From Parvicella tangerina (GTDB lineage Bacteria; Bacteroidota; Bacteroidia; Flavobacteriales_D; Parvicellaceae): DNA of 64,000 nt. The stretch spans positions 3,048,978-3,112,977 of the forward strand of contig NZ_OU015584.1 in NCBI RefSeq assembly GCF_907165195.1, read 5' to 3'. Within the stretch, counting starts at the first letter, position 1. The number at the start of each line of letters is the position of its first letter. The notes under the pieces were generated by a model, which was not told where the DNA came from, did no database searches, and worked only from the letters and a program-made list of their open reading frames with translations. Shown here one piece after another: positions 18,989-28,436 of the stretch. The translations under genes and the position numbers were made by a program.

Positions 18989-19798
18989 ATGAAAATAGTA
19001 ACGTTAATAACCGATATGGGGCATAGGGATTTTTATGTTGCCTCGGTAAAGGGTGCAATCTACTCTAAAATTGATGACGTCACTATTGTAGATATCAGTC
19101 ATGAGATCAAACCTTTTGATATCGCGCATGCAAGCTATGTGCTCAAGAACTGCTACCGTGACTTTCCCGTGGGAACAATTCACATCATTGGTATTAATCC
19201 TGAGGAAACTGAAGATGGCAAACATCTTGTCATCCAACACGAAGGACATTTCTTTATCGGAGCCGACAATGGTATGTTCTCCTTGATATTTAACGAAACC
19301 CCTGAACACATTTATGAAATAGACAAAGGGGAAGCGCTGCAGCAAAACCACTCCTTCCCTACCAAAACGGTATTTGTTGAAGCTGCTCAAAAAATCGCCA
19401 ACAATGCACCTATCTCCTCTATCGGGACAAAAATTGAACAAATCAAGCGCAGACAATTGTTTAGGCCTACAGTTGAGGCTGACGTTCTAAAAGGAACTGT
19501 AACCTATATTGACACGTACGGGAATATCATTACCAATATTGATAAAAGCCTATTTGAAGAAGTTCAAGCAGGAAGGCCATTTAAAATCTACCTTACCCGC
19601 GCTGGGTACACCATTTCTAAAATTCACAAAAAATACAACGAAGTACCAGAAGGTGAAAAAATCGCCATTTTCGGAAGTTCCAACTTTTTAGAAATAGCAA
19701 TCAATAAGGGTGTAGACGGTTCTGGAGGCGGAGCCTCTAGGTTATTTGGTATCAAACTAAATGACACCATTACGATCGAATTCAGTGATTCACATTAA
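18989..19798 (+). CDS. SAM hydrolase / SAM-dependent halogenase family protein
   Basis: A 269-residue protein of the DUF62 family. N-terminal domain features include VTLITDMGHRDFYVASVKGAI, where Asp and Asn/His residues bind adenosine, and FIGADNGMFS; the C-terminal beta-barrel begins near residue 165 (GTVTYIDTYGNIITNI). Most family members hydrolyse S-adenosylmethionine to adenosine and methionine; fluorinases and chlorinases are rare branches and nothing here points to them. ATG at 18989 gives the family start MKIVTLI; another in-frame ATG lies at 18971. The 3' end overlaps the convergent sufD stop by 9 bp. Confidence 0.85.
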   Translation: MKIVTLITDMGHRDFYVASVKGAIYSKIDDVTIVDISHEIKPFDIAHASYVLKNCYRDFPVGTIHIIGINPEETEDGKHLVIQHEGHFFIGADNGMFSLIFNETPEHIYEIDKGEALQQNHSFPTKTVFVEAAQKIANNAPISSIGTKIEQIKRRQLFRPTVEADVLKGTVTYIDTYGNIITNIDKSLFEEVQAGRPFKIYLTRAGYTISKIHKKYNEVPEGEKIAIFGSSNFLEIAINKGVDGSGGGASRLFGIKLNDTITIEFSDSH

Positions 19799-21007
19799 AG
19801 ATCGTACGAACTCAACCACTGACTCATTCTCCACTTTTTCGAACACCTCTTCAGCAAAAGCAGCGACAAGCATTTCCTTTGCCGCAGACTTACTCACACC
19901 TCTCGCTTGCAGATAGAAAATGGCTTGCTCATCAAACTGACCTGTGGTTGTTCCGTGTGAGCACTTCACATCATCTGCATAGATCTCTAACTCAGGCTTC
20001 GTATTCATTACAGCATTATCACTCAGGATAACATTATTGTTCTGCTGATAAGCCTCAATCACTTGAGCATCTTGATGGACAATTACTTTTCCGTTAAAAA
20101 CACCTGTTGAAGAGTCTCTCAAGATGCCTTTGTACAGCTCACTGGAGATACAGTTGCTCTTTAAATGATCTACTCTGGTGTGATTGTCTAAATACTGCTT
20201 CCCTTTTCCATTAAAGAAACCGTTCATTTCGGTATGACAGTTTGTTCCGTCTACCTTAATATTCACACCGTTTCTAATAAATTCTCCTCCCAATTGAAAA
20301 GTATTGATCATGAATGTAGAATCGTTTTCTTGATAAACCTCCTCTGAACTGATCTGACGATCCTCTTGTCCTAGGTTTTGAATTTTATCAATACTTACTT
20401 TAGCATTTGCATGAACGTAAACCTCCGTCAATGAGTTATTGAAAAACTCTTTCGAGTGTATCCCATAAAAGCCTTGGATTATATCAACCTCAGCTCCAGT
20501 TTGCGCCACGATCAAGTTTCTTGTATTCGCTATCGCTTGTGTACCTGAGAACAAATTGATCACGTAAATTGGTTTGGATAACTTTCTATTCTTTTCAACT
20601 TCCAAATACAACCCTTCTTGAACATAAGCTGTATTTATAGCTGTGAAAATCTCTTTACTATCCTTGGCCAACTCGTTATACTTATCTCCTGAAACTTCGT
20701 TTAGTGGTTTAGCCACAACACCTTCTTCAGAAGGAAAGTTAGAAAGCTCCTTATTTAATCTTCCATTCACGAATACGACCTGAAAAGCATCTAACCCTTC
20801 AATTAAGACCTCTGTCAAATCCACCTCTGACTCTCCAGCTATCGACAATTCTTTATTCAGAATCTTACCCAACTTTGCATACCTCCAATCCTCAACTTTT
20901 CTAGTAGGGAATTCCAAGGACTCTAAAGCAGCTAACGCAGCTTCAACAGCTGATTTAGAAATCTCTGACTTTGGCAGGTCAATATTTTTCTCTTTCAGTA
21001 ATGTCAT
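19790..21007 (-). CDS. sufD: Fe-S cluster assembly protein SufD
   Basis: A 405-residue SufB/SufD-family protein. The C-terminal half has the right-handed beta-helix pattern and ends with the conserved block DDVKCSHGTTTGQFDEQAIFYLQARG. SufD is the partner of SufB in the SufBC2D scaffold that builds Fe-S clusters and recruits iron. Gene order is sufA-like, sufB, sufC, sufD on one strand with gaps of about 8, 9 and 1 bp. No sufS or sufE follows, because the next gene is convergent. Confidence 0.93.
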   Translation of the reverse strand: MTLLKEKNIDLPKSEISKSAVEAALAALESLEFPTRKVEDWRYAKLGKILNKELSIAGESEVDLTEVLIEGLDAFQVVFVNGRLNKELSNFPSEEGVVAKPLNEVSGDKYNELAKDSKEIFTAINTAYVQEGLYLEVEKNRKLSKPIYVINLFSGTQAIANTRNLIVAQTGAEVDIIQGFYGIHSKEFFNNSLTEVYVHANAKVSIDKIQNLGQEDRQISSEEVYQENDSTFMINTFQLGGEFIRNGVNIKVDGTNCHTEMNGFFNGKGKQYLDNHTRVDHLKSNCISSELYKGILRDSSTGVFNGKVIVHQDAQVIEAYQQNNNVILSDNAVMNTKPELEIYADDVKCSHGTTTGQFDEQAIFYLQARGVSKSAAKEMLVAAFAEEVFEKVENESVVEFVRSLM

Positions 21008-21008
21008 T

Positions 21009-21767
21009 TTATGCGTGTTCCTTGATTAACCAATCGTATCCTTTCTCCTCTAGCTCCAATGCGAGGTTCTTATCACCTGTCTTAATGATCCTTCCATCGT
21101 AAAGTACGTGAACGAAATCCGGAACGATGTAATCTAATAACCTCTGATAATGTGTAATCACAACAGTTGCATTATCATCCTTTTTCAGGGTATTCACACC
21201 ATTTGCTACAATTCGTAATGCGTCTATATCGAGCCCAGAATCTGTTTCATCCAAAATGGATAATTTTGGCTCAAGCATTGCCATTTGGAAGATTTCGTTT
21301 CGTTTCTTTTCTCCTCCAGAGAACCCCTCATTTACCGAACGATTCTTCAGCTTATCATTCAATTCAACCAGCGCAGACTTCTCCTTAACTAACTTCAAGA
21401 AATCTTTTGCGGCCATCGTTTCCTTACCTTGGTACTTTGCTTTTTCAGCCAAAGCAGTTTTCAGGAAGTTGATATTTGACACACCAGGAATCTCAACAGG
21501 ATATTGGAATGCCATAAATAACCCTTCCCAAGCTCTTTCTTCAGGATCAAGGTCTAAAAGATCCTTCCCTAAATAATCTACCGTTCCTGCAGTCACTTCA
21601 TACTCCTCTCTACCTGCTAACACCGATGAAAGTGTACTCTTTCCGGAACCATTAGGTCCCATAATTGCGTGAATCTCCCCCGCATTCACTGTCAAGTCAA
21701 TACCTTTGAGAATTTCTTTACCTTCTATCTCGGCTTTTAGCCCTTCTATTTTAATGATCTGTCCCAT
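21009..21767 (-). CDS. sufC: Fe-S cluster assembly ATPase SufC
   Basis: A 252-residue ABC-type ATPase. Walker A GPNGSGKST starts at residue 37, the signature is FSGGEKKR, and the Walker B region LSILDETDSGLD has the DETDSGLD form that is diagnostic of SufC. It supplies ATP-driven motion to the SufBC2D scaffold. One base pair separates it from sufD and about 9 bp from sufB. Confidence 0.96.
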   Translation of the reverse strand: MGQIIKIEGLKAEIEGKEILKGIDLTVNAGEIHAIMGPNGSGKSTLSSVLAGREEYEVTAGTVDYLGKDLLDLDPEERAWEGLFMAFQYPVEIPGVSNINFLKTALAEKAKYQGKETMAAKDFLKLVKEKSALVELNDKLKNRSVNEGFSGGEKKRNEIFQMAMLEPKLSILDETDSGLDIDALRIVANGVNTLKKDDNATVVITHYQRLLDYIVPDFVHVLYDGRIIKTGDKNLALELEEKGYDWLIKEHA

Positions 21768-21776
21768 TTTTGTGTA

Positions 21777-23231
21777 TTATCCTACTGAGTTCTCTAAACT
21801 AATTTCTAATAACTTTTGTGCTTCAACTGCAAATTCCATTGGCAGCTTATTCAATACTTCTTTTGCATATCCATTCACGATCAAGCTGATTGCCTTTTCC
21901 TCACTAATCCCTCTCTGCAGGCAATAGAAGATCTGATCCTCTCCAATCTTACTGGTTGTAGCTTCGTGTTCCAATTGAGCTGAACTGTTTTCACATTCGA
22001 TGTAAGGAAAAGTATGCGCCCCACATCGATCTGTCATCAATAAAGAATCACATTGTGAGAAGTTTCTCGCATTGGTAGCGCCTTTTCCAATCTTCACCAA
22101 CCCTCGATACGAATTTTGGCTAAACCCTGCGCTGATTCCTTTTGAGATCACCGTACTTTTCGTGTTCTTTCCAATATGAATCATTTTCGTACCCGTATCC
22201 GCCTGTTGATGGTTATTAGTTACAGCAACAGAGTAGAACTCTCCTATTGAATTATCACCTTTCAATACACATGATGGATACTTCCAAGTCACAGCCGAAC
22301 CTGTTTCTACCTGTGTCCAAGAGATTTTTGCATTTGTTTCGCACAAACCTCTTTTGGTTACAAAATTGAACACACCACCTTTACCATCTTTATCTCCAGG
22401 ATACCAATTTTGTACAGTAGAATACTTTATTTCAGCATCGTCTAATGCTACCAGCTCCACTACTGCTGCGTGCAATTGGTTTTCATCTCGTTGAGGAGCC
22501 GTACACCCTTCCAAGTAACTCACATAACTTCCTTCGTCTGCAACAACCAATGTTCGCTCAAACTGCCCTGTTCCAGCTTCATTAATTCTGAAATAAGTAC
22601 TTAACTCCATCGGACATCTCACTCCTTTAGGTATATAACAAAATGATCCATCAGAGAAAACAGCTGAATTTAAAGCTGCATAAAAGTTATCTGAAGTAGG
22701 AACAACCGTCCCTAAATATTTTTTGACCAACTCAGGATGTTCTTTCACAGCTTCTGAGAAAGACATGAAAATAATCCCAAGCTCTCCAAGTTTTTCCTTA
22801 AACGAGGTTGCAACAGAAACGGAATCCATCACAAAGTCGACCGCTACACCGGTAAGTTTCTTTTGCTCTTCAATGGATATCCCCAAACGATCCATCGTCT
22901 TTCTGATTTCAGGATCGACCTCATCCAAACTTTTCAGTTCTTCTTTTTTCTTTGGAGCAGCATAATAAGAAATCGCTTGAAAGTCCGGTTTCTCATACTT
23001 TACATGAGCCCACTCCGGTTCGGTCATCTTCTCCCAAACTCTGAATGCATTCAATCGATATTCTAACAGCCATTCCGGCTCATTCTTTTTTGCAGAGATA
23101 AATCGAATGATCTCTTCATTAAGACCATTCGGAGCTTTATCTGACTCTACATTGGTAGTAAAACCAAACTCATACTCTTTATCCTTTAACTCCTCTTTTA
23201 AATCCTCCTCTGTGTATTTCATGCTTTTCAT
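21777..23231 (-). CDS. sufB: Fe-S cluster assembly protein SufB
   Basis: A 484-residue SufB of normal length. Conserved blocks seen are [70 protein letters not shown] and the [10 protein letters not shown] segment with the Cys that accepts sulfur in this family. It forms the scaffold core where Fe-S clusters assemble. The start may be 23231 or the second Met at 23222. Preceded by a sufA-like gene with an 8-bp gap. Confidence 0.96.
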   Translation of the reverse strand: MKSMKYTEEDLKEELKDKEYEFGFTTNVESDKAPNGLNEEIIRFISAKKNEPEWLLEYRLNAFRVWEKMTEPEWAHVKYEKPDFQAISYYAAPKKKEELKSLDEVDPEIRKTMDRLGISIEEQKKLTGVAVDFVMDSVSVATSFKEKLGELGIIFMSFSEAVKEHPELVKKYLGTVVPTSDNFYAALNSAVFSDGSFCYIPKGVRCPMELSTYFRINEAGTGQFERTLVVADEGSYVSYLEGCTAPQRDENQLHAAVVELVALDDAEIKYSTVQNWYPGDKDGKGGVFNFVTKRGLCETNAKISWTQVETGSAVTWKYPSCVLKGDNSIGEFYSVAVTNNHQQADTGTKMIHIGKNTKSTVISKGISAGFSQNSYRGLVKIGKGATNARNFSQCDSLLMTDRCGAHTFPYIECENSSAQLEHEATTSKIGEDQIFYCLQRGISEEKAISLIVNGYAKEVLNKLPMEFAVEAQKLLEISLENSVG

Positions 23232-23239
23232 TTTTTGGA

Positions 23240-23563
23240 TTATAATGAGAAACTCTCACCGCATCCACATGTTCTGTTTGCATTCGGATTTACAAAAACA
23301 AATCCTTTACCATTCAATCCTCCGGAGTAGTCAAGGGTGGTTCCAACGAGGTAGAGGTAACTTTTCTTATCCACAACTACCTTGATTCCGTTGCTTTCTA
23401 ACTCTTTATCCTCATCAGAAATTTTATTATCGAATGTAAGGTCGTACATCAAACCTGAACATCCACCTCCTTTAACACCCACACGAATAAAATGTTCGGG
23501 CTTACCATCTTCTGCCATTAATTGGATGGCTTTATTCTTTGCGTTATCCGTAACTTCGATCAT
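23240..23563 (-). CDS. A-type Fe-S carrier protein (SufA/IscA family)
   Basis: A 107-residue HesB/IscA-type protein. The three ligand cysteines are present in the family spacing: Cys35 in GGGCSGLMY, and Cys99 and Cys101 in TCGCGESF near the C-terminus. Such carriers move assembled clusters from the Suf scaffold to client enzymes. It is the first gene of the suf operon. SufA, IscA and ErpA cannot be told apart from sequence alone; the operon favours SufA. The promoter should lie in the 102 bp shared with the divergent NadR-like gene. Confidence 0.92.
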   Translation of the reverse strand: MIEVTDNAKNKAIQLMAEDGKPEHFIRVGVKGGGCSGLMYDLTFDNKISDEDKELESNGIKVVVDKKSYLYLVGTTLDYSGGLNGKGFVFVNPNANRTCGCGESFSL

Positions 23564-23665
23564 AATTCTTATTTAAAATAAATCTAAATAGACCGCAAAA
23601 ATACCATAAAAAGGGTATTGTGCAAACCAAAGATTGATTAATTTTAAACCTGCAAGAATTTATCA

Positions 23666-24169
23666 TTGAAAACAAGACGCATAGCTATACTGGGCCCTGA
23701 AAGTTCAGGTAAAACGACCTTAGCCAACTCACTCTCCAGTCATTTTGGAGCTACGCTATCAGAGGAGTTTGCCCGTAGCTACCTCAGCATCAACGGAAAA
23801 AATTATGAATTCAATGACCTTGAATACATTGCGATTAGGCAATTTGAATCAAACAGTCAACCAACGGATCACGCTTATTTAATAGCAGACACAGAAATAC
23901 TCACGGTAAAAATATGGTCTGAAGTCAAATATGATAAAGTATCTCCAAAAGTCTTAAGCTTACTTGATCAACAAAAGTTTGATTTCTACCTACTGTGCAA
24001 ACCAGATATCCCATGGGAGAAGGATCCTCTGCGGGAACACCCCAAATTTAGGCATGAATTGTTTCAAATGTATGAAAGTGCATTACAAAAGTTAAAGTGG
24101 CCCTATTGCATCATCGAAGGTGAAAACCGAGCCGAGAAAGCATTAAAATTTATTGGAAGAATTTCCTAA
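23666..24169 (+). CDS. Small P-loop ATPase, NadR ribosylnicotinamide-kinase-like
   Basis: A 167-residue AAA_28-type protein. Walker A GPESSGKT is at residues 10-17; the following SEEFARSYL and DTEILTVKIWSE segments resemble the kinase half of NadR. Related genes in Bacteroidota often sit beside vitamin transporters of the Pnu type and probably phosphorylate the imported nucleoside or vitamin. Here a TPP riboswitch and TonB receptor follow within 30 bp of the stop, which makes a thiamine or NAD-precursor salvage role possible. Its start is a TTG at 23666. The riboswitch lies downstream, so it does not control this gene in cis. Confidence 0.65.
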   Translation: MKTRRIAILGPESSGKTTLANSLSSHFGATLSEEFARSYLSINGKNYEFNDLEYIAIRQFESNSQPTDHAYLIADTEILTVKIWSEVKYDKVSPKVLSLLDQQKFDFYLLCKPDIPWEKDPLREHPKFRHELFQMYESALQKLKWPYCIIEGENRAEKALKFIGRIS

Positions 24170-24197
24170 TTCCAATTTTCCAATTACATTTGCGGCA

Positions 24198-24280
24198 TCT
24201 CAAAGGGGTGCTCCGAAATTTGGGAGCTGAGATTATACCCATTGACCTGATCAGGTTAGTACCTGCGTAGGAATATGAGA
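24198..24280 (+). ncRNA. TPP riboswitch (THI element)
   Basis: The aptamer core matches the thiamine-pyrophosphate consensus: GGGGTGCT (24205-24212), GCTGAGAT (24226-24233), the CCTGATCAGG helix (24246-24255) and TACCTGCGTAGGAA (24260-24273). P1 closes between TCTCA (24198-24202) and TGAGA (24276-24280). The TonB receptor start is 73 nt downstream. A small CAAGAA/TTCTTG hairpin (24313-24335) lies between and could belong to the expression platform; there is no clear T-tract terminator, so control may be translational. When TPP binds, receptor expression is expected to fall. Confidence 0.95.
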
Positions 24281-24352
24281 AAGCGTGTTAATTCAAAATT
24301 GTTCAACCAATCCAAGAATTAGCCCCTTGTTCTTGTTAAATGTTTATTAGAC

Positions 24353-26800
24353 ATGAAGACAAGATTTTTATTCATTGTTTTAGGAATACTTTCGTATTCC
24401 AATTTTATTTCCCAATTCAACATCAGCGGAAAAGTCACTAGCGAAAATGGCGAGCCTTTAGTGGGTGCTACCATTCAATTCAAAGATGCCTACACCGGCA
24501 GCATTACAGATGACCAGGGCAACTACATCATCAAAAATGTATCTAACGGAGCGTACACCTTAATTGTTCGGTACATTGGTTTCTACAGCATTGAAAAAAC
24601 GATTGAAGTAGCTGGAAACGATCAAGAGTTGTCTTTTGAGTTAAAGGAAGCTGAAGTGATTCTTGATCAATTCAGTGCTATTGCTATTAAAGCTCAGGAA
24701 ACTACTCCAACAACCTATTCGAATATTACGAAGGCAGATATTCGAAAAGCAAACTTTGCCCAGGATCTACCTTACCTGCTAGACCAAACACCAAGTACTG
24801 TGGTGACCAGTGATGCAGGTGCTGGCGTGGGTTACACAGGCGTAAGGATTCGTGGAGTAGATCCAACCCGAACCAATGTTACGGTGAATGGTATTCCATT
24901 AAACGATCCAGAGTCACATGGGGTCTGGTGGGTAAATATGCCTGATTTTGCATCTTCTGTGGACGGAATGCAAGTGCAGAGAGGCGTTGGAACATCAACG
25001 AATGGTGCTGCTGCCTTCGGAGCCAGCATTAATATTCAAACGAATGAAATCAACGAAGAGCCTTATGCCATTCTTGATAATGCTTTTGGTTCGTTTAACA
25101 CCATGAGAAACACTGTTAAAGTTGGAACTGGATTGATTGATGGTAAATTTTCGTTTGATGGAAGGTTATCCAGAATAACCTCAGACGGATATGTAGACAG
25201 GGCCTCTTCCAACCTAAAATCCTTCTACCTTTCTGGAGCCTGGCTGGGAAAAAAATCATCGTTAAGAGCTAATGTTTTTAGCGGTAAAGAAAGAACCTAT
25301 CAAGCCTGGTGGGGAACGCACGAAAGTATCATTGAAGGTGACGAAGATGCAATTAACGCTTTTGCCGATCGTAACTGGCTATCAGATGAAGAGCGTGAAA
25401 GAATGTTGACCTCAGGCAGAACTTACAACTACTACACTTATGAAAACGAGGTAGATAATTATCAGCAAGATCATTACCAACTGCATTTCACACATAAATT
25501 CAACAAAAAGTTAAACATTAACCTCTCAGGGCACTACACTTATGGCGCTGGTTATTATGAGCAATACTTGAAAAATGAAGATTTGGCTACTTACGGTCTG
25601 GATTATATTGAACTGTCTAGTGATACGATCACTAACTCAAATATCATTCGTCAGCTCTGGTTAGAAAACCAATTTTATGGAGGTGTTTACTCCATCAACT
25701 TTAATCACAAAGGGCTAAAACTCACTCTTGGAGGAGCGGGCAACTTTTATGACGGGGATCATTTTGGTAAGGTCATTTGGGCTGAGTATGCCTCTAATGG
25801 CGAATTGGGAGATCACTATTATGACAATAACGCGACCAAGCTAGATATCAACTCCTACCTGAAAGGAACATGGACAAAAGGTAAATTAACCCTCTTTGGA
25901 GACCTACAGGTTAGGAATATTCAATACGAGTTCCTCGGATTAAATGATCTCGGCACCAATGAAGTTGAAGGAAAGCAGCAAGTTGACTATACTTTTTTTA
26001 ATCCCAAAGCCGGAATAAGCTACGAAGCGGGGAAAGGAATTGCCTATGCCTCCTTTGCTGTGGCCAATAGAGAACCCGTGAGAAATGATTTCGTTCAGGC
26101 AACACCATCATCCTATCCTCAACCAGAAACCTTAATGGATCTGGAAGCGGGTTATCGCTATCGATCTAAGCGTCTATCAGCGAACGTAAATGTTTACCAC
26201 ATGAATTACAAAAATCAGCTCATCCTAACGGGTGAGATTAACAATGTTGGGGCATACAACAGGACAAATGTCGACAAAAGCTACCGAGCCGGAGTGGAAA
26301 TGGAAATTGGCTATCAGCTATTGAAAAACTTGAATATTGGATTCAATGGCACATTCTCTCAAAACAAGATCCCAACCTTTATTGAATACATTGATGATTA
26401 CGACAATGGCGGGCAGATAGAAATCGTTCACGAAAATGTTGATTTAGGCTTCTCTCCTAATGTGATCGTTGGTGGAAGCATCAATTATCAACCGCTAAAA
26501 GGATTAACCTTAAGCCTTCTTCCTAAATATGTTGGTAAGCAGTACCTGGACAACACCCAAAACGAAAACCGAGTTATGGATGCCTACTTTGTTACTCACT
26601 TTAGGGCGAGTTACAGTTTGAAGAATATTATTGGGAAAGAATTATCTATTGCTTTCCAGTTGAATAATATAACCAATACGCTATATGAAAACAATGGATA
26701 CACTTACAGTTATTATGCTGGAGGCGAAACCATTACTGAGAACTTCTACTACCCTCAAGCTGGAAGAAATTTCCTAACGAGCTTATACTTGAAATTTTAG
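24353..26800 (+). CDS. TonB-dependent receptor, probable thiamine or thiamine-precursor uptake
   Basis: An 815-residue outer-membrane receptor with a signal peptide, a carboxypeptidase-like domain (about 23-105, containing GKVTSENGEPLVGATIQF), a plug domain (about 115-225, with VRIRGVDPTRTNVTVNGIPL) and a C-terminal barrel ending in FLTSLYLKF. It lies directly behind a TPP riboswitch, and riboswitch-controlled receptors of this kind in Bacteroidota take up thiamine or its pyrimidine precursor. No PnuT-like inner-membrane transporter or thiamine kinase follows, so those functions must be encoded elsewhere. A terminator follows the gene. Confidence 0.9.
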   Translation: MKTRFLFIVLGILSYSNFISQFNISGKVTSENGEPLVGATIQFKDAYTGSITDDQGNYIIKNVSNGAYTLIVRYIGFYSIEKTIEVAGNDQELSFELKEAEVILDQFSAIAIKAQETTPTTYSNITKADIRKANFAQDLPYLLDQTPSTVVTSDAGAGVGYTGVRIRGVDPTRTNVTVNGIPLNDPESHGVWWVNMPDFASSVDGMQVQRGVGTSTNGAAAFGASINIQTNEINEEPYAILDNAFGSFNTMRNTVKVGTGLIDGKFSFDGRLSRITSDGYVDRASSNLKSFYLSGAWLGKKSSLRANVFSGKERTYQAWWGTHESIIEGDEDAINAFADRNWLSDEERERMLTSGRTYNYYTYENEVDNYQQDHYQLHFTHKFNKKLNINLSGHYTYGAGYYEQYLKNEDLATYGLDYIELSSDTITNSNIIRQLWLENQFYGGVYSINFNHKGLKLTLGGAGNFYDGDHFGKVIWAEYASNGELGDHYYDNNATKLDINSYLKGTWTKGKLTLFGDLQVRNIQYEFLGLNDLGTNEVEGKQQVDYTFFNPKAGISYEAGKGIAYASFAVANREPVRNDFVQATPSSYPQPETLMDLEAGYRYRSKRLSANVNVYHMNYKNQLILTGEINNVGAYNRTNVDKSYRAGVEMEIGYQLLKNLNIGFNGTFSQNKIPTFIEYIDDYDNGGQIEIVHENVDLGFSPNVIVGGSINYQPLKGLTLSLLPKYVGKQYLDNTQNENRVMDAYFVTHFRASYSLKNIIGKELSIAFQLNNITNTLYENNGYTYSYYAGGETITENFYYPQAGRNFLTSLYLKF

Positions 26801-26821
26801 GGTAACCAATTTTTGTAAATT

Positions 26822-26859
26822 GAAGCCATTCCGAACATTGGAGTGGCTTCTTTGTTTTT
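26822..26859 (+). terminator. Rho-independent terminator after the TonB receptor
   Basis: An 11-bp stem (26822-26832 with 26840-26850, one G-T pair) closes a 7-nt loop and is followed by a T-rich run, TTTGTTTTT. It separates the TPP-controlled receptor from the yceI-like gene. Confidence 0.75.
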
Positions 26860-26881
26860 ACTGTATCAATCGAACTACTAA

Positions 26882-27415
26882 ATGAAACGAATTCTTCTTC
26901 TCTACTTGGCTATTCAATCCCTTCATGTGTATGCACAACAGTTAGCTATTGACAAGGAAAAAGTTAGAATTGAATTCCTGACTTCAGCAAAAAGCACTGC
27001 GGGCACAATCGGAGGTTTTGAAGGGCAAATTGTATTCAATCCAAACGCTTTGGAGGATAGTCGTATTTCTGGTAGCGTAGACGTTAACACTTTAGATACT
27101 GGTAATAAACTTAGAGACAAACACTTGAAATCCGATGACTTTTTTGATTTGAAGAATTTTCCAAGAATCTACTTTGAAAGTACTTCTATACGAAAAGCCA
27201 GTAATAGCCAGAAGTCCAACTATCGATATCGCATGGAAGGCGTCTTGACCATTGAAGACTCATCACACAACGAGGTGATCATCTTCACGTTTACCGACAA
27301 TATCTTTGCTGGCGAAATGACTGTATCTATGACTAATTATGACCTGGGGCTTTTCTCTAAAAAGAAGGGAGATAAAAGTGAAGTCACCATCAAGTTTACC
27401 CTTCCATTGAAGTGA
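26882..27415 (+). CDS. YceI-family periplasmic lipid-binding protein
   Basis: A 177-residue protein with a signal peptide (ending VYAQQ) and a lipocalin-like YceI fold. Typical features are GTIGGFEGQIVFNP, the SGSVDVNTLDTGNKLRDKHLKSDDFFDLKNFPRIYFES segment and an antiparallel C-terminal sheet. Family members bind polyisoprenoid lipids or small amphiphiles in the periplasm; the ligand here is unknown. The stop overlaps an alternative start of the next reading frame, but the real next gene probably begins at 27469. Confidence 0.85.
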   Translation: MKRILLLYLAIQSLHVYAQQLAIDKEKVRIEFLTSAKSTAGTIGGFEGQIVFNPNALEDSRISGSVDVNTLDTGNKLRDKHLKSDDFFDLKNFPRIYFESTSIRKASNSQKSNYRYRMEGVLTIEDSSHNEVIIFTFTDNIFAGEMTVSMTNYDLGLFSKKKGDKSEVTIKFTLPLK

Positions 27416-27468
27416 GAATAACATATTCTCCAATATTTGAACTGTATTTCTTTATATTTGGCTTACCA

Positions 27469-27822
27469 ATGTCATTCGAAAAGAAAATAGCATCCAAAAC
27501 AGATTTCGAACTCGCTGAAATCCTTGAAAACAGAGAGAATTACGTCCCTCAATTTGTGGAATTTGCAGAATTTGAACTCTCCAATCGATCAATTTCTGTT
27601 GAAGAATTCAAAGAAATTGCCAAGCAGCTAGTAATTCAAAAAGTAAAAGAAGCGCTCAAGTCTTACTCTCCTCTAAAAGGAAAATTTAACATTCCTTCGA
27701 GCCATTTTTTGACGGAAGAGGAAGTTTTAGCCATTACTAAGGTGGAATTCGAAGCTTGGTTAGAGCGAAAAGAAGACTTTGGATTTGACGTATGGAAATA
27801 TGCTGTCGGTGCAATTGCTTAG
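27469..27822 (+). CDS. Hypothetical protein with a Bacteroidota short-helical motif
   Basis: A 117-residue protein starting MSFEKKIASKTDFELAEIL. The segment ELAEILENRENYVPQFVEFAEFELSNR resembles a short helical motif seen at the ends of many Bacteroidota membrane proteins; the rest is acidic and helical. No enzyme motif is seen. I start at the ATG at 27469; the longer in-frame start at 27412 adds 19 hydrophobic residues and overlaps yceI. A TATATTTG box at 27453-27460 is a perfect -7 match but sits only 8 bp before the ATG. Its stop overlaps the convergent paralogue gene by 4 bp. Confidence 0.55.
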   Translation: MSFEKKIASKTDFELAEILENRENYVPQFVEFAEFELSNRSISVEEFKEIAKQLVIQKVKEALKSYSPLKGKFNIPSSHFLTEEEVLAITKVEFEAWLERKEDFGFDVWKYAVGAIA

Positions 27823-28430
27823 AATCCAGCCGTGATGTGACGATAATGTTTGTACCTTTTCTTTTTGAAGACAAAATCTACGTTTGTTCCTTCTGGCATT
27901 TTCATAATAACCTCCTGTGACTTCTTCTTACCAAAATAAACTGCATAAACCTGAATTTCTTTCCCATTACAATAGTGTGGAACATCCACAAAATATTCAC
28001 CGACCTTGTTTTCCAGAAGCTCCAACTCTTTACCATTTGGTAGGACAACCCAAACACTTCCTGAGATTGGGTTCCCTTTTTTGTTAAACAATCGAACGCT
28101 TAACATTTTACATTCCGAATTCTCTTGAATGACATTGTCTTTCAAACGTAGAATCGTTTCTTGTGTTTGTGCAGAGATATTATTAAAAAAAGTACCTCCT
28201 CCAATTAGGAGTAGTACTAACGCAAACTTCGCAAGCGAAAAAGAAGCCAGGTCCTTTTCACTTTCCACAACTGCCACACACTTGTCTGGATGCTGTCTCC
28301 TCCAAGCATGGTAATCATTCGTTGATATCGAACCTAAATCATAAACCTTCTTTTCACAATAGTCACAGTAAAAACCGCTTGGCAATTGCTTCATAGAACT
28401 CGTAGATTTCGGACATGGAAACTGTATCAT
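27819..28430 (-). CDS. Paralogue 1 of a tandem array: four-Cys motif plus TM plus beta domain
   Basis: A 203-residue protein. Residues 1-55 carry a CP, CxxC and C pattern (Cys6, Cys22, Cys25, Cys51), the layout of a small zinc-ribbon-like domain common in Bacteroidota. A transmembrane segment follows (about 63-85, containing SLAKFALVLLLIGGG). The C-terminal 110 residues are a predicted beta-domain containing VVLPNGKELELLE and FGKKKSQEV, and end in a basic-aromatic tail RYKHYRHITAGF. The topology suggests a cytoplasmic metal-binding head and a periplasmic domain. It is the last of three paralogues (27819-29690) with gaps of 6 and 10 bp. Function unknown. Confidence 0.7.
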   Translation of the reverse strand: MIQFPCPKSTSSMKQLPSGFYCDYCEKKVYDLGSISTNDYHAWRRQHPDKCVAVVESEKDLASFSLAKFALVLLLIGGGTFFNNISAQTQETILRLKDNVIQENSECKMLSVRLFNKKGNPISGSVWVVLPNGKELELLENKVGEYFVDVPHYCNGKEIQVYAVYFGKKKSQEVIMKMPEGTNVDFVFKKKRYKHYRHITAGF

Positions 28431-28436
28431 ATTGGT

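Noticed and set aside
19004-19456. 150-codon open frame on the minus strand
   Set aside because: It lies wholly inside the SAM hydrolase gene and has no family features; it is an antisense shadow.
18989-19798. Fluorinase or chlorinase rather than SAM hydrolase
   Set aside because: The family relation is clear but nothing specific to halogenases is visible and no halometabolite genes are nearby; hydrolase is the default.
24281-24352. Transcription terminator as the riboswitch expression platform
   Set aside because: Only a 6-bp hairpin (24313-24335) without a clean T tract was found, so a terminator was not annotated.
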